Shown piece after piece: positions 23,847 through 32,375 of a DNA stretch of 34,335 bases. The notes below the pieces were generated by a model. That model was not told the origin of the DNA and did not search any database. It worked only from the letters and a program-made list of their open reading frames with translations. Position numbers and translations under genes: made by a program. The DNA comes from Rodentibacter caecimuris (lineage in GTDB: Bacteria > Pseudomonadota > Gammaproteobacteria > Enterobacterales > Pasteurellaceae). The stretch is from positions 1 to 34,335 of the forward strand of contig MLAA01000028.1 of assembly GCA_001998905.1 (NCBI GenBank), in the 5' to 3' direction. How positions within the stretch are numbered: the first letter of the stretch is position 1; every line of letters starts with the position of its first letter.

Positions 23847-24458
23847 ATGATTGGGCAATTAACCGGAATTTTATTAGAAAAGCAGGCGCCGGAGATTTTA
23901 TTAGATGTAAATGGCGTCGGGTATGAACTATTATTGCCAATGACTAGTTTCTACCAACTTCCGGAAGTTGGTGAATCTGTTAAACTATTTACGCATTTCA
24001 TTGTACGAGAAGATATTCACCAATTATTTGGATTTTCTCAAAAAAACGACCGCACTTTATTTCGAGAATTAATTAAAACTAATGGGGTTGGTCCTAAGCT
24101 GGCTTTGGCTATTTTGTCCGCTATGTCCGTTGAGCAATTTATCTATTCGATTGAACGGGAGGAATTATCGAAATTAGTGAAAATTCCGGGAGTAGGTAAA
24201 AAGACGGCTGAACGTTTATTAGTTGAGCTTAAAGGAAAATTCAACGGTATAAAACAGACTACATTTTTTGTTGAAAGTAATGATGTTTCTACAGTTAGTG
24301 CAAGCGCTATGGTTGAAAATATCTCTGATGAAGCAATTTCAGCATTAGTTGCATTAGGTTATAAACCGAGCGAAGCGGAGAAAATGGTGAAACGTATCCT
24401 TAAGCCGGATCTAACTAGTGAGCAGTTGATTCGTGAAGCGTTAAAAGCGGCGTTATAG
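23847..24458 (+). CDS. ruvA: Holliday junction DNA helicase subunit RuvA
   Basis: Junction-recognition subunit of 203 residues, the E. coli length, forming the tetramer that loads RuvB on Holliday junctions. The start at ATG 23847 gives MIGQLTG, matching the family; a GTG 30 bases upstream in frame would add ten residues without family support. An N-terminal OB fold with [11 protein letters not shown] is followed by two helix-hairpin-helix motifs ([16 protein letters not shown] and [15 protein letters not shown]) and a C-terminal RuvB-binding domain with [16 protein letters not shown]. ruvB starts 9 bases after its stop. Confidence 0.96.
   Translation: MIGQLTGILLEKQAPEILLDVNGVGYELLLPMTSFYQLPEVGESVKLFTHFIVREDIHQLFGFSQKNDRTLFRELIKTNGVGPKLALAILSAMSVEQFIYSIEREELSKLVKIPGVGKKTAERLLVELKGKFNGIKQTTFFVESNDVSTVSASAMVENISDEAISALVALGYKPSEAEKMVKRILKPDLTSEQLIREALKAAL
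24048..24058 (-). repeat. DNA uptake signal inside ruvA
   Basis: GACCGCACTTT, reverse orientation; the first copy after a gap of about 6.5 kb from mnmC. Confidence 0.75.
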
Positions 24459-24467
24459 AAGTAGATT

Positions 24468-25463
24468 ATGATTGAAGCTGATAGAATAATAAGTAGTCAA
24501 GCAAAAATTGATGAAGATATCATTGACCGTGCTATTCGTCCCAAATTATTGGTGGATTATATTGGACAGCCACAAGTTTGTGAACAAATGGAAATTTTTA
24601 TTAAAGCGGCTAAGTTACGTCAAGATGCATTGGATCATTTGTTGATATTTGGTCCACCCGGACTAGGAAAAACGACGCTTGCCAATATTGTTGCAAATGA
24701 AATGGGTGTGAATATTCGGACTACTTCCGGCCCAGTATTGGAAAAAGCGGGCGATTTGGCTGCGATGCTAACAAATCTTGAACCCTACGATGTATTATTT
24801 ATTGATGAAATTCATCGTTTATCTCCGGCAATTGAAGAGGTGTTATACCCGGCAATGGAAGATTATCAGTTAGATATTATGATTGGCGAGGGGCCCGCTG
24901 CACGTTCTATTAAACTGGATTTACCACCTTTTACTTTAATTGGCGCAACAACGAGGGCGGGCTCATTAACTTCGCCGTTAAGAGATCGGTTCGGGATTGT
25001 ACAACGTTTAGAATTTTATTCAGTTCCAGATTTAACTTCTATTATTTTAAGAAGTGCAACTTGTTTGCATCTTGAAATTTCTTCTTCTGCTGCTCAAGAA
25101 ATTGCTTGTCGTTCAAGAGGTACTCCACGTATTGCAAACCGTTTATTGAGAAGGGTGCGAGATTATGCAGATGTGAAAAACGGCGGCCTTATTTCTGAGG
25201 AAATTGCAAAATCTGCGTTATCTATGCTAGATGTTGATCAAGCCGGTTTTGATTTTATGGATCGTAAGCTTTTACACGCAATTATTGAGAATTTTGATGG
25301 AGGCCCCGTTGGTTTAGATAACCTTGCTGCAGCAATAGGTGAAGAAAAGGATACTATTGAAGATGTGCTGGAACCTTATCTTATTCAGCAAGGATTTTTA
25401 CAACGAACACCAAGAGGAAGAATTGCTACCTCGAAAGCCTATCGTCATTTCGGGTTAGGTTAG
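24468..25463 (+). CDS. ruvB: Holliday junction branch migration ATPase RuvB
   Basis: AAA+ motor of 331 residues (E. coli 336) driving branch migration with RuvA. Walker [10 protein letters not shown] lies at 62-70, Walker B LFIDEIH at 110-116, sensor 1 region [10 protein letters not shown], arginine-finger segment PLRDRFG, and the C-terminal winged helix includes [16 protein letters not shown]. The start matches the family MIEADR. No obvious strong Shine-Dalgarno; translation may be coupled to ruvA, 9 bases upstream. A terminator follows. Confidence 0.97.
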   Translation: MIEADRIISSQAKIDEDIIDRAIRPKLLVDYIGQPQVCEQMEIFIKAAKLRQDALDHLLIFGPPGLGKTTLANIVANEMGVNIRTTSGPVLEKAGDLAAMLTNLEPYDVLFIDEIHRLSPAIEEVLYPAMEDYQLDIMIGEGPAARSIKLDLPPFTLIGATTRAGSLTSPLRDRFGIVQRLEFYSVPDLTSIILRSATCLHLEISSSAAQEIACRSRGTPRIANRLLRRVRDYADVKNGGLISEEIAKSALSMLDVDQAGFDFMDRKLLHAIIENFDGGPVGLDNLAAAIGEEKDTIEDVLEPYLIQQGFLQRTPRGRIATSKAYRHFGLG

Positions 25464-25490
25464 CTAGTCAAAAATAGAAGAATACCGATT

Positions 25491-25530
25491 AAATACGGTC
25501 TACTAAATTATTAGTAGACTGTATTTTTAT
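25491..25530. terminator. Bidirectional terminator between ruvB and the small secreted protein gene
   Basis: AAATACGGTCTACTAA pairs over 16 bases, with one G-U, to TTAGTAGACTGTATTT (25511-25526). A 4-base loop and T or A runs flank it. Confidence 0.85.
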
Positions 25531-25835
25531 TAATTAGAATAATTCTTTAGATTATTCAGTTTAGCTAGACCTACATTGCAACTTTTTTGCTGTGTTGCTA
25601 ATTCCATTTCTAAAATTTGTTTCTTACTTTGGTTAAGTTTACTTTTAATTTTATTTACTTGGGTATGAGTTCCAGGTTGTTTCTCTGCTTGCGCAATTAA
25701 ATTTTCTGTTTCTTTAAAAAGTTGAGCACATTGTTTTGGTAAATCGGGAGTGCTAATTTTAGTAGCTGCATATAGAGGGGAAGATAATAATAAGGCGAAA
25801 AAGTGGCCGATTAAAATAAAAGTTAAGTTTTTCAT
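25530..25835 (-). CDS. Small secreted protein of unknown function
   Basis: Product of 101 residues with a Sec signal peptide (MKN, hydrophobic 4-18, cleavage after LYA at about 23), giving a mature periplasmic protein of about 78 residues. The mature part is predicted helical and has two cysteines, C36 and C86, likely joined by a disulfide, holding a helical hairpin (LFKETENLIAQAEKQ and NKIKSKLNQSKKQILEMEL). I think this pattern occurs in an uncharacterised family of Pasteurellaceae (DUF5339 comes to mind), but that is unverified. A Shine-Dalgarno (AGGA) lies 8 bases before the ATG and TATAAT lies further upstream on the minus strand. It converges on ruvB and diverges from cydA. Confidence 0.8.
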   Translation of the reverse strand: MKNLTFILIGHFFALLLSSPLYAATKISTPDLPKQCAQLFKETENLIAQAEKQPGTHTQVNKIKSKLNQSKKQILEMELATQQKSCNVGLAKLNNLKNYSN

Positions 25836-25851
25836 TAAAAATCCTGATTAA

Positions 25852-25857
25852 ATTATA
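25852..25857 (-). promoter_or_regulatory. -10 element for the small secreted protein gene
   Basis: TATAAT on the minus strand, 16 bases before the start codon. No clear -35, and the leader would be very short, so the position is uncertain. Confidence 0.3.
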
Positions 25858-26058
25858 GCGTTGAATTAAGTCTAAGATGAATGTAATTTATTTGAATTTG
25901 TATGAAAATGACTCTCATCAAATATAAGATGACTCTAAATTTTAGGAACTCTATCAAAATTCTCCCTCCCTGTCTAGATCTTATTTGTCAATATAATAAG
26001 CGTGATATAAATATATTGATTTGGTTTGCTTTTGTTTTAGAAAGCAAATTTATGTAAA

Positions 26059-26072
26059 TTGAGATAGATCAA
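26059..26072 (+). promoter_or_regulatory. Candidate FNR site
   Basis: TTGAG-ATAG-ATCAA has one mismatch to the FNR consensus TTGAT-N4-ATCAA. It lies about 300 bases before cydA. Confidence 0.5.
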
Positions 26073-26118
26073 ATATTGCTTTTATCTTGATGAAGGGATT
26101 TTCAGTTTATATCAAAAA

Positions 26119-26134
26119 TGTGATCAAGATAACA
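26119..26134 (+). promoter_or_regulatory. Candidate CRP site
   Basis: TGTGA-TCAAGA-TAACA has one mismatch to the CRP consensus. The first five bases of the spacer, TCAAG, also overlap an FNR-like half-site (ATCAA). Confidence 0.4.
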
Positions 26135-26264
26135 GTTTTTCTATTTTTTATCCGTACATTTAGTAGTAGAATACCTGCCGACTTGATCTATCTATATCAA
26201 TATCTAACAATTTGTTTGGGGTTGAACGAGTTTTAAACAATAGTTTTGAGATTTTATTGATAGT

Positions 26265-26279
26265 TCAATTTAACTTAAC
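26265..26279 (-). promoter_or_regulatory. Weak candidate ArcA site
   Basis: On the minus strand GTTAAGTTAAATTGA agrees with the ArcA consensus GTTAATTAAATGTTA at 10 of 15 positions. It is about 90 bases before cydA, a plausible activator position. Confidence 0.3.
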
Positions 26280-26302
26280 ATAATTCAGTTGAGTTTCTGG
26301 GG

Positions 26303-26332
26303 TGATTATGCGGAGAATTCCTTTCGTAATCA
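26303..26332 (+). promoter_or_regulatory. Leader hairpin before cydA
   Basis: TGATTATG pairs with CGTAATCA (26325-26332) over 8 bases with one G-U. The 14-base loop contains GGAGAATTCC. It lies 36 bases before the cydA ATG, likely in the 5' leader. Confidence 0.4.
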
Positions 26333-26368
26333 TAGTGAAGAGCTTGTAGTTTTATACAAGGAGTTGGA

Positions 26369-27934
26369 ATGTTAGACGTTGTTGAACTTTCTCGCTTGCA
26401 GTTTGCTTTAACTGCGTTGTATCACTTCTTATTTGTGCCATTAACACTAGGTTTGACCTTTGTTTTGGTAATTATGGAAACAATTTATGTTGCCACAGGT
26501 AAAGAAGTTTATAAAGATATGACAAAATTCTGGGGTAAGTTATTTGGAATTAACTTTGCCCTTGGGGTGACCACTGGTATCATTATGGAATTCCAATTTG
26601 GTACGAACTGGTCATATTATTCTCATTATGTAGGTGATATTTTTGGTGCTCCGTTAGCTATCGAAGCATTACTTGCATTTTTTCTTGAATCAACGTTTGT
26701 TGGTTTATTCTTCTTCGGTTGGGATCGGTTGTCAAAAGGTAAACATCTTTTAGCCACTTATTGTGTCGCTTTCGGTTCAAACCTTTCTGCTATGTGGATT
26801 TTAGTTGCAAATGGCTGGATGCAAAATCCAGTTGCCGCAGAGTTTAATTTTGAAACTGTTCGTATGGAAATGACGAGTTTTATGGATTTATGGCTAAATC
26901 CAGTTGCTCAAAGTAAATTCTTGCACACTCTCGCTGCTGGTTATGTTACAGGCGCGTTTTTAGTGTTAGCGATTAGTTCTTATTATTTATTAAAAGGTCG
27001 CGATGTTGGATTTGCAAAACGTTCTTTTTCTGTAGCTGCAACATTTGGTTTCATCGCTTCCTTGTCGGTACTTATTCTAGGAGATGAATCGGGCTATGAC
27101 ATTGGTCAAGCACAACCGGTAAAACTCGCAGCAATGGAGGCAGAATTCGAAACTCATCCTGCTCCAGCCGCATTTAGTGCTATTGCAATTCCTAATACGG
27201 CAGAAATGCGGAATGAATTTGCTCTTCAAATTCCTGCTTTAGGGGGTATTGTTGCAACTCGTTCTTTAGATAAAGAAATTGTAGGTTTAAAAGATTTACA
27301 AAATGTTAACGAACAGAGAATTCGTAACGGTATTGTAGCTTATGATTTGTTTACTCAATTAAAAGCAGAGAAAAAAGAAAGCGGTCAGGTAAATGAAGAG
27401 ACTAAAGCAAAATTTGAGCAAGTTAAAAATGATTTAGGTTTTGGTTTATTATTAAAACGTTATACTGATAAGGTTGTTGATGCGACTGAAGAACAAATAA
27501 AACAAGCAGCTCGTGATACTATTCCTAATGTTGGACCTAATTTCTGGTCTTTCCGTATTATGGTTGGAATTGGTGGTTTAATTCTATTACTTACTTTCGT
27601 AGCATTCTTGCAGAATTTGCGAGGCAAAGTTACAGAGAGCCCACTATTACTTAAGGCATTATTATGGTCATTGCCACTCCCTTGGATTGCAATTGAGTGT
27701 GGTTGGTTCCTTGCAGAGTACGGTCGTCAACCTTGGGCAATTTATGAAGTATTACCAGTCGGTGTGGCTGCATCTAATCTTGGGATTGGTGATCTCTGGT
27801 TCTCTATTGGCTTAGTTTGTGCACTTTATATTGTTTTCCTTATTGTGGAGATGTTCTTAATGTTCAAATATGCTCGTTTAGGCCCAAGTTCATTAAAAAC
27901 CGGCAAATACTACTTTGAACAATCATCTAAATAA
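26369..27934 (+). CDS. cydA: Cytochrome bd ubiquinol oxidase subunit I
   Basis: Inner-membrane subunit of 521 residues (E. coli 522) carrying the three hemes and the quinol site of the high-affinity oxygen reductase. Ligands seen at E. coli positions: H19 (heme b595), H186 (b558), E99 and E107 in the proton and heme region; the second b558 ligand is likely M398 in FRIMVG. The quinol loop [17 protein letters not shown] (246-262) is followed by a long insert (about 263-385), so this is the long Q-loop type. [14 protein letters not shown] is present near 443-456. A strong Shine-Dalgarno (AAGGAG) lies 8 bases before the ATG. It is the first gene of cydABX-ybgE. Confidence 0.97.
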   Translation: MLDVVELSRLQFALTALYHFLFVPLTLGLTFVLVIMETIYVATGKEVYKDMTKFWGKLFGINFALGVTTGIIMEFQFGTNWSYYSHYVGDIFGAPLAIEALLAFFLESTFVGLFFFGWDRLSKGKHLLATYCVAFGSNLSAMWILVANGWMQNPVAAEFNFETVRMEMTSFMDLWLNPVAQSKFLHTLAAGYVTGAFLVLAISSYYLLKGRDVGFAKRSFSVAATFGFIASLSVLILGDESGYDIGQAQPVKLAAMEAEFETHPAPAAFSAIAIPNTAEMRNEFALQIPALGGIVATRSLDKEIVGLKDLQNVNEQRIRNGIVAYDLFTQLKAEKKESGQVNEETKAKFEQVKNDLGFGLLLKRYTDKVVDATEEQIKQAARDTIPNVGPNFWSFRIMVGIGGLILLLTFVAFLQNLRGKVTESPLLLKALLWSLPLPWIAIECGWFLAEYGRQPWAIYEVLPVGVAASNLGIGDLWFSIGLVCALYIVFLIVEMFLMFKYARLGPSSLKTGKYYFEQSSK

Positions 27935-27953
27935 AATAAGCAGGAGATAAATT

Positions 27954-29090
27954 ATGATTGATTATGAATTTCTACGTTTTATTTGGTGGGTTTTAGTTAT
28001 TGTCTTAATGATTGGTTTTTCTGTTACCGATGGATTTGATATGGGGGTTACCGCACTTCTTCCGTTTGCAGGTAAAAAAGAAGTAGAAAAACGCATTATG
28101 ATTAATTCGATTGCTCCTCACTGGGACGGTAACCAAGTTTGGTTATTGACAGCAGGTGGTGCTTTGTTTGCAGCTTGGCCAATGGTGTATGCAGTATCTT
28201 TCTCCGGTTTTTATATTGCTTTAATTTTAGTTCTTGCTGCCTTGTTTTTCCGCCCACTCGGTTTTGAATATCGTGCCAAAATTGATAATCCAACTTGGCG
28301 AGTAGTTTGGGACTGGGGATTATTTGCTGGAGGCTTTGTTCCTGCCTTAGTTTTTGGTGTAGCATTTGGTAACTTATTGCAAGGTGTTCCTTTTGAGTTT
28401 AATGAGATTTCTCAAGTAACCTATACTGGTTCATTTTTTGAATTACTGAATCCATTTGCGCTGCTTTGTGGTGTGATTAGTGCAGCAATGTTAATTACTC
28501 ATGGTGGTAACTGGTTACAAATGAAAACGACCGAAGAATTGCGTTCTCGTGCAAGAACGGTTAGTCAAGTTGGTGCAATTGTTACTTTGATAGCCTTTTT
28601 ACTGGCTGGTGCTTGGATATATTTTAAAGAAGGATATGTAGTAGTAAGTGAAATTGATCACTATGCGCCATCTTCTCCATTTGCTAAAGAGGTAACGGTT
28701 GAAATTGGTGCGTGGTTCAATAACTTCAAAACAATGCCAATTCTTTGGATCATCCCTGTATTAGCTGTTGTTAGCGCATTATTGAATGTTTTAGCTTCTA
28801 AGGCAAATCGCTGTGGTTTTGCTTTCTTATTCTCTTCATTAACCATGGCTGGAATTATTACAACTGCAGCAGTATCTATGTTCCCATTTGTATTGCCTTC
28901 AAGCTCAAATCCTGAGCAAAGTTTATTAATGTGGGATGCGACATCAAGTGAATTAACATTATTATTAATGCTTGGTTTAGCATTGGTATTCGTAGTAATT
29001 TCTCTTGCTTATACAATTTGGTCGTATATGAAAATGTTTGGTCGATTGGATGCAAGTTTTATTGAGAGCAATAAAAACTCATTATACTAG
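27954..29090 (+). CDS. cydB: Cytochrome bd ubiquinol oxidase subunit II
   Basis: Inner-membrane partner of CydA, 378 residues (E. coli 379), with eight or nine hydrophobic spans. Family landmarks are IWWVLVIVLMIGFSVTDGFDMG near the start, HWDGNQVWLLTAGGALFAAWP (about 56-76), and the C-terminal MFPFVLPSSSNPEQSLLMWDA segment. It is 19 bases after cydA with its own Shine-Dalgarno (AGGAG). CydX follows after 11 bases. Confidence 0.97.
   Translation: MIDYEFLRFIWWVLVIVLMIGFSVTDGFDMGVTALLPFAGKKEVEKRIMINSIAPHWDGNQVWLLTAGGALFAAWPMVYAVSFSGFYIALILVLAALFFRPLGFEYRAKIDNPTWRVVWDWGLFAGGFVPALVFGVAFGNLLQGVPFEFNEISQVTYTGSFFELLNPFALLCGVISAAMLITHGGNWLQMKTTEELRSRARTVSQVGAIVTLIAFLLAGAWIYFKEGYVVVSEIDHYAPSSPFAKEVTVEIGAWFNNFKTMPILWIIPVLAVVSALLNVLASKANRCGFAFLFSSLTMAGIITTAAVSMFPFVLPSSSNPEQSLLMWDATSSELTLLLMLGLALVFVVISLAYTIWSYMKMFGRLDASFIESNKNSLY
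28050..28058 (-). repeat. DNA uptake signal inside cydB
   Basis: Exact core ACCGCACTT, reverse orientation. Confidence 0.65.
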
Positions 29091-29101
29091 GAGATTTGAT
29101 T

Positions 29102-29200
29102 ATGTTATACGCAATTTGGGTGGTGGGTGTTTTATTGGCTATTTTAGTTAGTGCCAAAATCACGATGACTAAAGAAACTTCAGGAAAGTTTGACGAATAA
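29102..29200 (+). CDS. cydX: Cytochrome bd accessory subunit CydX
   Basis: Micro-protein of 32 residues (E. coli CydX 37) with one membrane span (about 3-21) and a polar tail ending GKFDE. It begins MLYAIWVVGVLL, comparable to the E. coli start. In the family it binds CydA and stabilises the hemes. The Shine-Dalgarno AGGAG lies 8 bases upstream, between cydB and cydX. ybgE begins 1 base after its stop. It is easily missed because of its size; position and pattern make it secure. Confidence 0.9.
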   Translation: MLYAIWVVGVLLAILVSAKITMTKETSGKFDE

Positions 29201-29201
29201 T

Positions 29202-29486
29202 ATGATTAATTCACTTTATTTGTTTATAAATAAGGGTTCGTTTAGAACCCTTTCATTTATTCTGGCGTTGGGATTAACAATCGCTTTTTTCTTTAATTTA
29301 GACGATTTTTCAACTGCACTTCGTAGTGCTCCTTTTATATGGGTTTTTACTGTTTTATGGGGTGTTGTTACACTTTGGATCCATGGGATCGGTTTTGAAA
29401 TTCGGCATATTGTATGGCGAGTTATCTTTTTTCCCTATATTGGATATATCACGGCACTATCAGCTACGATAAATCATTTTCTTTGA
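29202..29486 (+). CDS. ybgE: Cyd operon protein YbgE
   Basis: Small inner-membrane protein of 94 residues (E. coli 97) with three hydrophobic spans (about 15-32, 43-63, 72-90) and the motif LWIHGIGFE near 58-66, typical of this cyd-linked family of unknown mechanism. The ATG at 29202, one base after the cydX stop, is preferred over a TTG 12 bases upstream inside cydX. It is the last gene of the cyd group; 96 bases separate it from ybgC. Confidence 0.88.
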   Translation: MINSLYLFINKGSFRTLSFILALGLTIAFFFNLDDFSTALRSAPFIWVFTVLWGVVTLWIHGIGFEIRHIVWRVIFFPYIGYITALSATINHFL

Positions 29487-29582
29487 GTTTTTAAGATTAA
29501 AAAATAGATTTTTTAAGGCTTGCTTATCTTAGGGACTGGTTCTAGAATACGCAACTTGTTACCAAAACCTAAGGGCTAGATC

Positions 29583-29993
29583 TTGAGCGAACTATTATTG
29601 ACCTTACCTGTCAGAGTATATTACGAAGATACAGATGCCGGAGGCGTTGTTTATCATGCGCGTTATCTTCATTTTTTTGAACGTGCTAGAACAGAATATT
29701 TACGAACATTAAATTTTTCACAGCAGATGTTATTAGAGAGGAAAATTGCTTTTGTCGTAAAATCAATGGGAATTGATTATTTATACCCTGCAAAGCTTGA
29801 TGATTATCTTATTGTTAATACAAAAGTTACTGCAGTAAAAGGTGCTAGTATATTCTTTGAACAAACTCTTAATAGAGATTCTCTCATTTTATCTAAGGCT
29901 ACTGTCAAGGTAGCCTGTGTTGATCTGGAGAAAATGAAAGCGATTGCTATACCAGAAGAGGTACAAGCAGCATTTAAACATTTATTAAACTAA
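29583..29993 (+). CDS. ybgC: Acyl-CoA thioesterase YbgC of the Tol-Pal operon
   Basis: Hotdog-fold thioesterase of 136 residues. YbgC of Haemophilus acts on short-chain acyl-CoA and the E. coli protein is associated with phospholipid enzymes. The active-site region [24 protein letters not shown] starts near residue 13, with D18 as the expected catalytic residue and H25 near it. The start is TTG, supported by AAGGGC upstream and by the family N terminus reaching the [10 protein letters not shown] segment; the first in-frame ATG lies far inside the fold. It heads the tol operon as in E. coli, 22 bases before tolQ. Confidence 0.93.
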   Translation: MSELLLTLPVRVYYEDTDAGGVVYHARYLHFFERARTEYLRTLNFSQQMLLERKIAFVVKSMGIDYLYPAKLDDYLIVNTKVTAVKGASIFFEQTLNRDSLILSKATVKVACVDLEKMKAIAIPEEVQAAFKHLLN

Positions 29994-30015
29994 ATTATTC
30001 TTTTCGGAGCATAGA

Positions 30016-30708
30016 ATGACCGCAGAATTAAACTTTTTAGATCTTTTTCTAAAGGCCAGTATTGTTGTCCAATTCGTTATTGTGATTCTTATTGCATTTT
30101 CGATTGTTTCTTGGACAATCATTATTCAACGTAGTAGGGTATTGAATGGTGCCTTGAAATCATTATCCGCGTTTGAGGATCGGTTTTGGTCTGGTGAGGA
30201 TCTCAATAAACTCTATGAAGGTTTGTCTAATCGTCGAGATTCGCTTAGTGGTAGTGAACAAATTTTCTTTTCTGGATTTAAGGAGTTTTCTCGTTTAAAA
30301 CAAGTTAATCCCGATGCGCCAGAAGCTATTATTAAGGGTTCTACGCGAGCAATGAATTTAGCTCTAAATAGAGAACTTGAACATTTGGAAAATCGAGTAC
30401 CGTTTTTAGCAACAGTGGCATCTGTGAGTCCATATATTGGGTTATTTGGTACTGTATGGGGAATTATGCACGCATTTATGGCTCTTAGTGGAGCAAAACA
30501 AGCTACATTACAAATGGTTGCTCCAGGTATTGCTGAAGCATTGATTGCAACCGCAATCGGTTTGTTTGCTGCTATTCCTGCAGTAATGGCATATAATCGT
30601 TTAAGTTTACGTTTAAACAAACTGGAACAAGATTATGGTAATTTCATTGATGAATTTACAACGATTTTGCATCGTCAGGCTTTTGGAAAATCAGCTCAAC
30701 ATTATTAA
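30016..30708 (+). CDS. tolQ: Tol-Pal system proton channel subunit TolQ
   Basis: Inner-membrane protein of 230 residues, equal to E. coli TolQ, of the MotA/ExbB family. It assembles with TolR into the proton-driven stator that energises TolA. Three membrane spans: about 16-38, 130-155 (with [14 protein letters not shown]) and 170-194 ([17 protein letters not shown]). A Shine-Dalgarno (CGGAG) precedes the ATG. The gap to tolR is 69 bases and includes an uptake signal. Confidence 0.96.
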   Translation: MTAELNFLDLFLKASIVVQFVIVILIAFSIVSWTIIIQRSRVLNGALKSLSAFEDRFWSGEDLNKLYEGLSNRRDSLSGSEQIFFSGFKEFSRLKQVNPDAPEAIIKGSTRAMNLALNRELEHLENRVPFLATVASVSPYIGLFGTVWGIMHAFMALSGAKQATLQMVAPGIAEALIATAIGLFAAIPAVMAYNRLSLRLNKLEQDYGNFIDEFTTILHRQAFGKSAQHY

Positions 30709-30738
30709 GAATTTTGGACGAACTTTGGTTAGATATGC

Positions 30739-30749
30739 AAAGTGCGGTC
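30739..30749 (+). repeat. DNA uptake signal between tolQ and tolR
   Basis: AAAGTGCGGTC followed by GTTTTTAAAC, a near-ideal extended signal. One of only two in the window that lie outside coding sequence (with 4135-4145). Confidence 0.85.
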
Positions 30750-30777
30750 GTTTTTAAACGTATTTTTAGAGGAAATT

Positions 30778-31197
30778 ATGGCTCGGCGTAAACGTAAAGA
30801 TATTAAATCTGAAATTAATATTGTCCCCTTTTTAGATGTATTGTTGGTATTAGTATTAATTTTTATGGCTACTGCACCAATTATTAGCCAAAGTGTGCAA
30901 GTTGAATTACCAGACTCAGTGCAAAGCCAAAATGTTTCCAATGAAGATAAAATGCCAGTAATTCTTGAAGTGGCGGGGATTGGGCAATACGCTATATCTA
31001 TTGCTGGAGAGCGGCAAGAAGGATTGACAGAAGAACTGGTTACGCAATTATCTAAGCAGGAATTTGATAAAGATAATAACACCCTATTTTTAGTCGGAGG
31101 GGCGAAAGAAGTTCCTTATGAAGAAGTGATAAAAGCGCTCAATCTACTTCATTTGGCCGGTATTAAATCAGTTGGATTGATGACAAATCCAATTTAA
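30778..31197 (+). CDS. tolR: Tol-Pal system protein TolR
   Basis: Inner-membrane protein of 139 residues (E. coli 142) of the ExbD/TolR family. A basic N terminus (ARRKRKDIK) leads to one membrane span (about 16-36) with the essential proton-carrying aspartate D20 in FLDVLLVL, then a periplasmic domain ending AGIKSVGLMTNPI. The ATG at 30778, with GAGGAAA upstream, is preferred to an in-frame GTG at 30742, which lies within the uptake signal and adds 12 unconserved residues. tolA begins 15 bases later. Confidence 0.95.
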   Translation: MARRKRKDIKSEINIVPFLDVLLVLVLIFMATAPIISQSVQVELPDSVQSQNVSNEDKMPVILEVAGIGQYAISIAGERQEGLTEELVTQLSKQEFDKDNNTLFLVGGAKEVPYEEVIKALNLLHLAGIKSVGLMTNPI

Positions 31198-31212
31198 CAG
31201 ACAGGGAATATA

Positions 31213-32334
31213 GTGAAAGATAAACAACCTAAAAGTGCTAGTGCATTCACTATTTCGATTGCAATGCACATACTTTTATTTGCTCTGTTAATTTGGAGTT
31301 CTTTCTATCAAACCGTTGAGATTATGGGCGGTGGAGAAGGTGATGGCGATGCATTAGGTGCTGTTATGGTTGATACCGGAAATGCTGCGCAGGAATGGGG
31401 ACGAATCCAACAGCAGAAGAAAGGTCAAGCTGATAAGCAGAAAAAGCCTGAACCTGTTGTTGAAGAGAAACCGACAATAGAACAAGAGGATGTTCGTCAA
31501 CAAGAAATTGCAAAACAAGAAGAGCTAAAACACCAACAGGAAATTCAGCATCAAAGGGAAATTGAGCGTCAGAAACAAGAAGCAGCGGAAAAACAAAAAC
31601 AGCTAGAAATAGCCCGTCAGGAAACTTTAAAAAAGCAGGCGGAAGAGACCAAGGCAAAGCAGATGGCTGAAGCTGCTAAGTTAAAAGCGGAGGCAGAAGC
31701 AAAACGTTTGGCTGCCGCGGCAAAGCAGGCGGAAGAAGAAGCTAAAGCTAAAGCCGAGCAGGCTGCTGCAGAAAAAGCCAAAAAACAGGCGAAAGAAAAA
31801 GCTAAAAAACAAGCAGAGGAAAAACAAAAAGCCGAGTTAGAAGCCAAAACTAAGGCAGATGCTGAAGCCAAAGCGAAGGTCGCAGCAGATGCTAAAGCAA
31901 AGGCAGCTGCTGAAGCTGCTGCAAGACGTAGGGCAGATCAGGCTGCTTTAGATGATTTTATGAGTGGCGGTAATGTTGGTGGCGGTAGCGCTTCTAAAGG
32001 CGGCAACGCCAATAAAGGAGGAACGCAAGGCAGTGGAGCAGGATTAGGCGCTAGTGATGGCGGCAAAGTGGGCGACCAGTATGCTGGAGTAGTTAAACGG
32101 GAAATCACACGCCGTTTCTTAGTAGAACCTAGTTTTGCCGGTAAAGTTTGCCGTATTCAAATTCAATTGGGACGGGATGGAACGATTTTAGGCTATCAAA
32201 AAATATCGGGTCCGGAAGATATTTGTACAGCGGCATTAAGTGCGGTGGCAAGAACGAAAAAAGTGCCTGCCCCACCCTCTGATGCCGTATACAATAGGTT
32301 CAAAACATTCCCTATTGATTTTGACCGTAGATAA
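31213..32334 (+). CDS. tolA: Tol-Pal system protein TolA
   Basis: Periplasm-spanning protein of 373 residues (E. coli 421) linking TolQR to TolB and Pal. Domain I has one membrane span (about 12-33). Domain II (about 65-240) is a long helix extremely rich in A, K, E and Q, with an AKAEAKA-type repeat. A glycine-serine-rich hinge (about 250-285) leads to the compact domain III (about 288-373), which keeps two cysteines (VCRIQ and DICTA) expected to form a disulfide. The start is GTG, with CAGGGA upstream. The C-terminal part includes an uptake core. Confidence 0.95.
   Translation: MKDKQPKSASAFTISIAMHILLFALLIWSSFYQTVEIMGGGEGDGDALGAVMVDTGNAAQEWGRIQQQKKGQADKQKKPEPVVEEKPTIEQEDVRQQEIAKQEELKHQQEIQHQREIERQKQEAAEKQKQLEIARQETLKKQAEETKAKQMAEAAKLKAEAEAKRLAAAAKQAEEEAKAKAEQAAAEKAKKQAKEKAKKQAEEKQKAELEAKTKADAEAKAKVAADAKAKAAAEAAARRRADQAALDDFMSGGNVGGGSASKGGNANKGGTQGSGAGLGASDGGKVGDQYAGVVKREITRRFLVEPSFAGKVCRIQIQLGRDGTILGYQKISGPEDICTAALSAVARTKKVPAPPSDAVYNRFKTFPIDFDRR
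32238..32246 (+). repeat. DNA uptake signal inside tolA
   Basis: Exact AAGTGCGGT core in the region encoding domain III. Confidence 0.6.
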
Positions 32335-32375
32335 TTTATAACGTGTTTAATCTATTTACTCAAGGGTAAAACAAA

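Larger units (their letters stand above)
25858..26368 (+). promoter_or_regulatory. Long control region upstream of cydA
   Basis: About 510 A+T-rich bases without a gene. It contains candidate FNR, CRP and ArcA sites and a leader hairpin (listed separately), and several TTGAT or ATCAA half-sites. No single promoter could be chosen with confidence. The layout fits oxygen-dependent control of cytochrome bd. Confidence 0.5.

Noticed and set aside
26183-26200. TTGAT-N8-ATCAA inverted repeat as an FNR site.
   Set aside because: FNR needs a 4-base spacer; 8 is wrong. It may be a site for another factor but cannot be named.
29190-29201. TTG start extending YbgE by four residues into cydX.
   Set aside because: The ATG at 29202 fits the family length.
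29498-29517. A+T-only palindrome after ybgE as a terminator.
   Set aside because: No G-C pairs in the stem and a two-base loop; too weak.
29528-29573. CTTAGG/CCTAAG pairing before ybgC that touches its ribosome binding region.
   Set aside because: Only six pairs around a 34-base loop; likely chance.
30742-30777. GTG start extending TolR by twelve residues.
   Set aside because: It lies within the uptake signal and adds unconserved residues; the ATG at 30778 has a good ribosome binding site.
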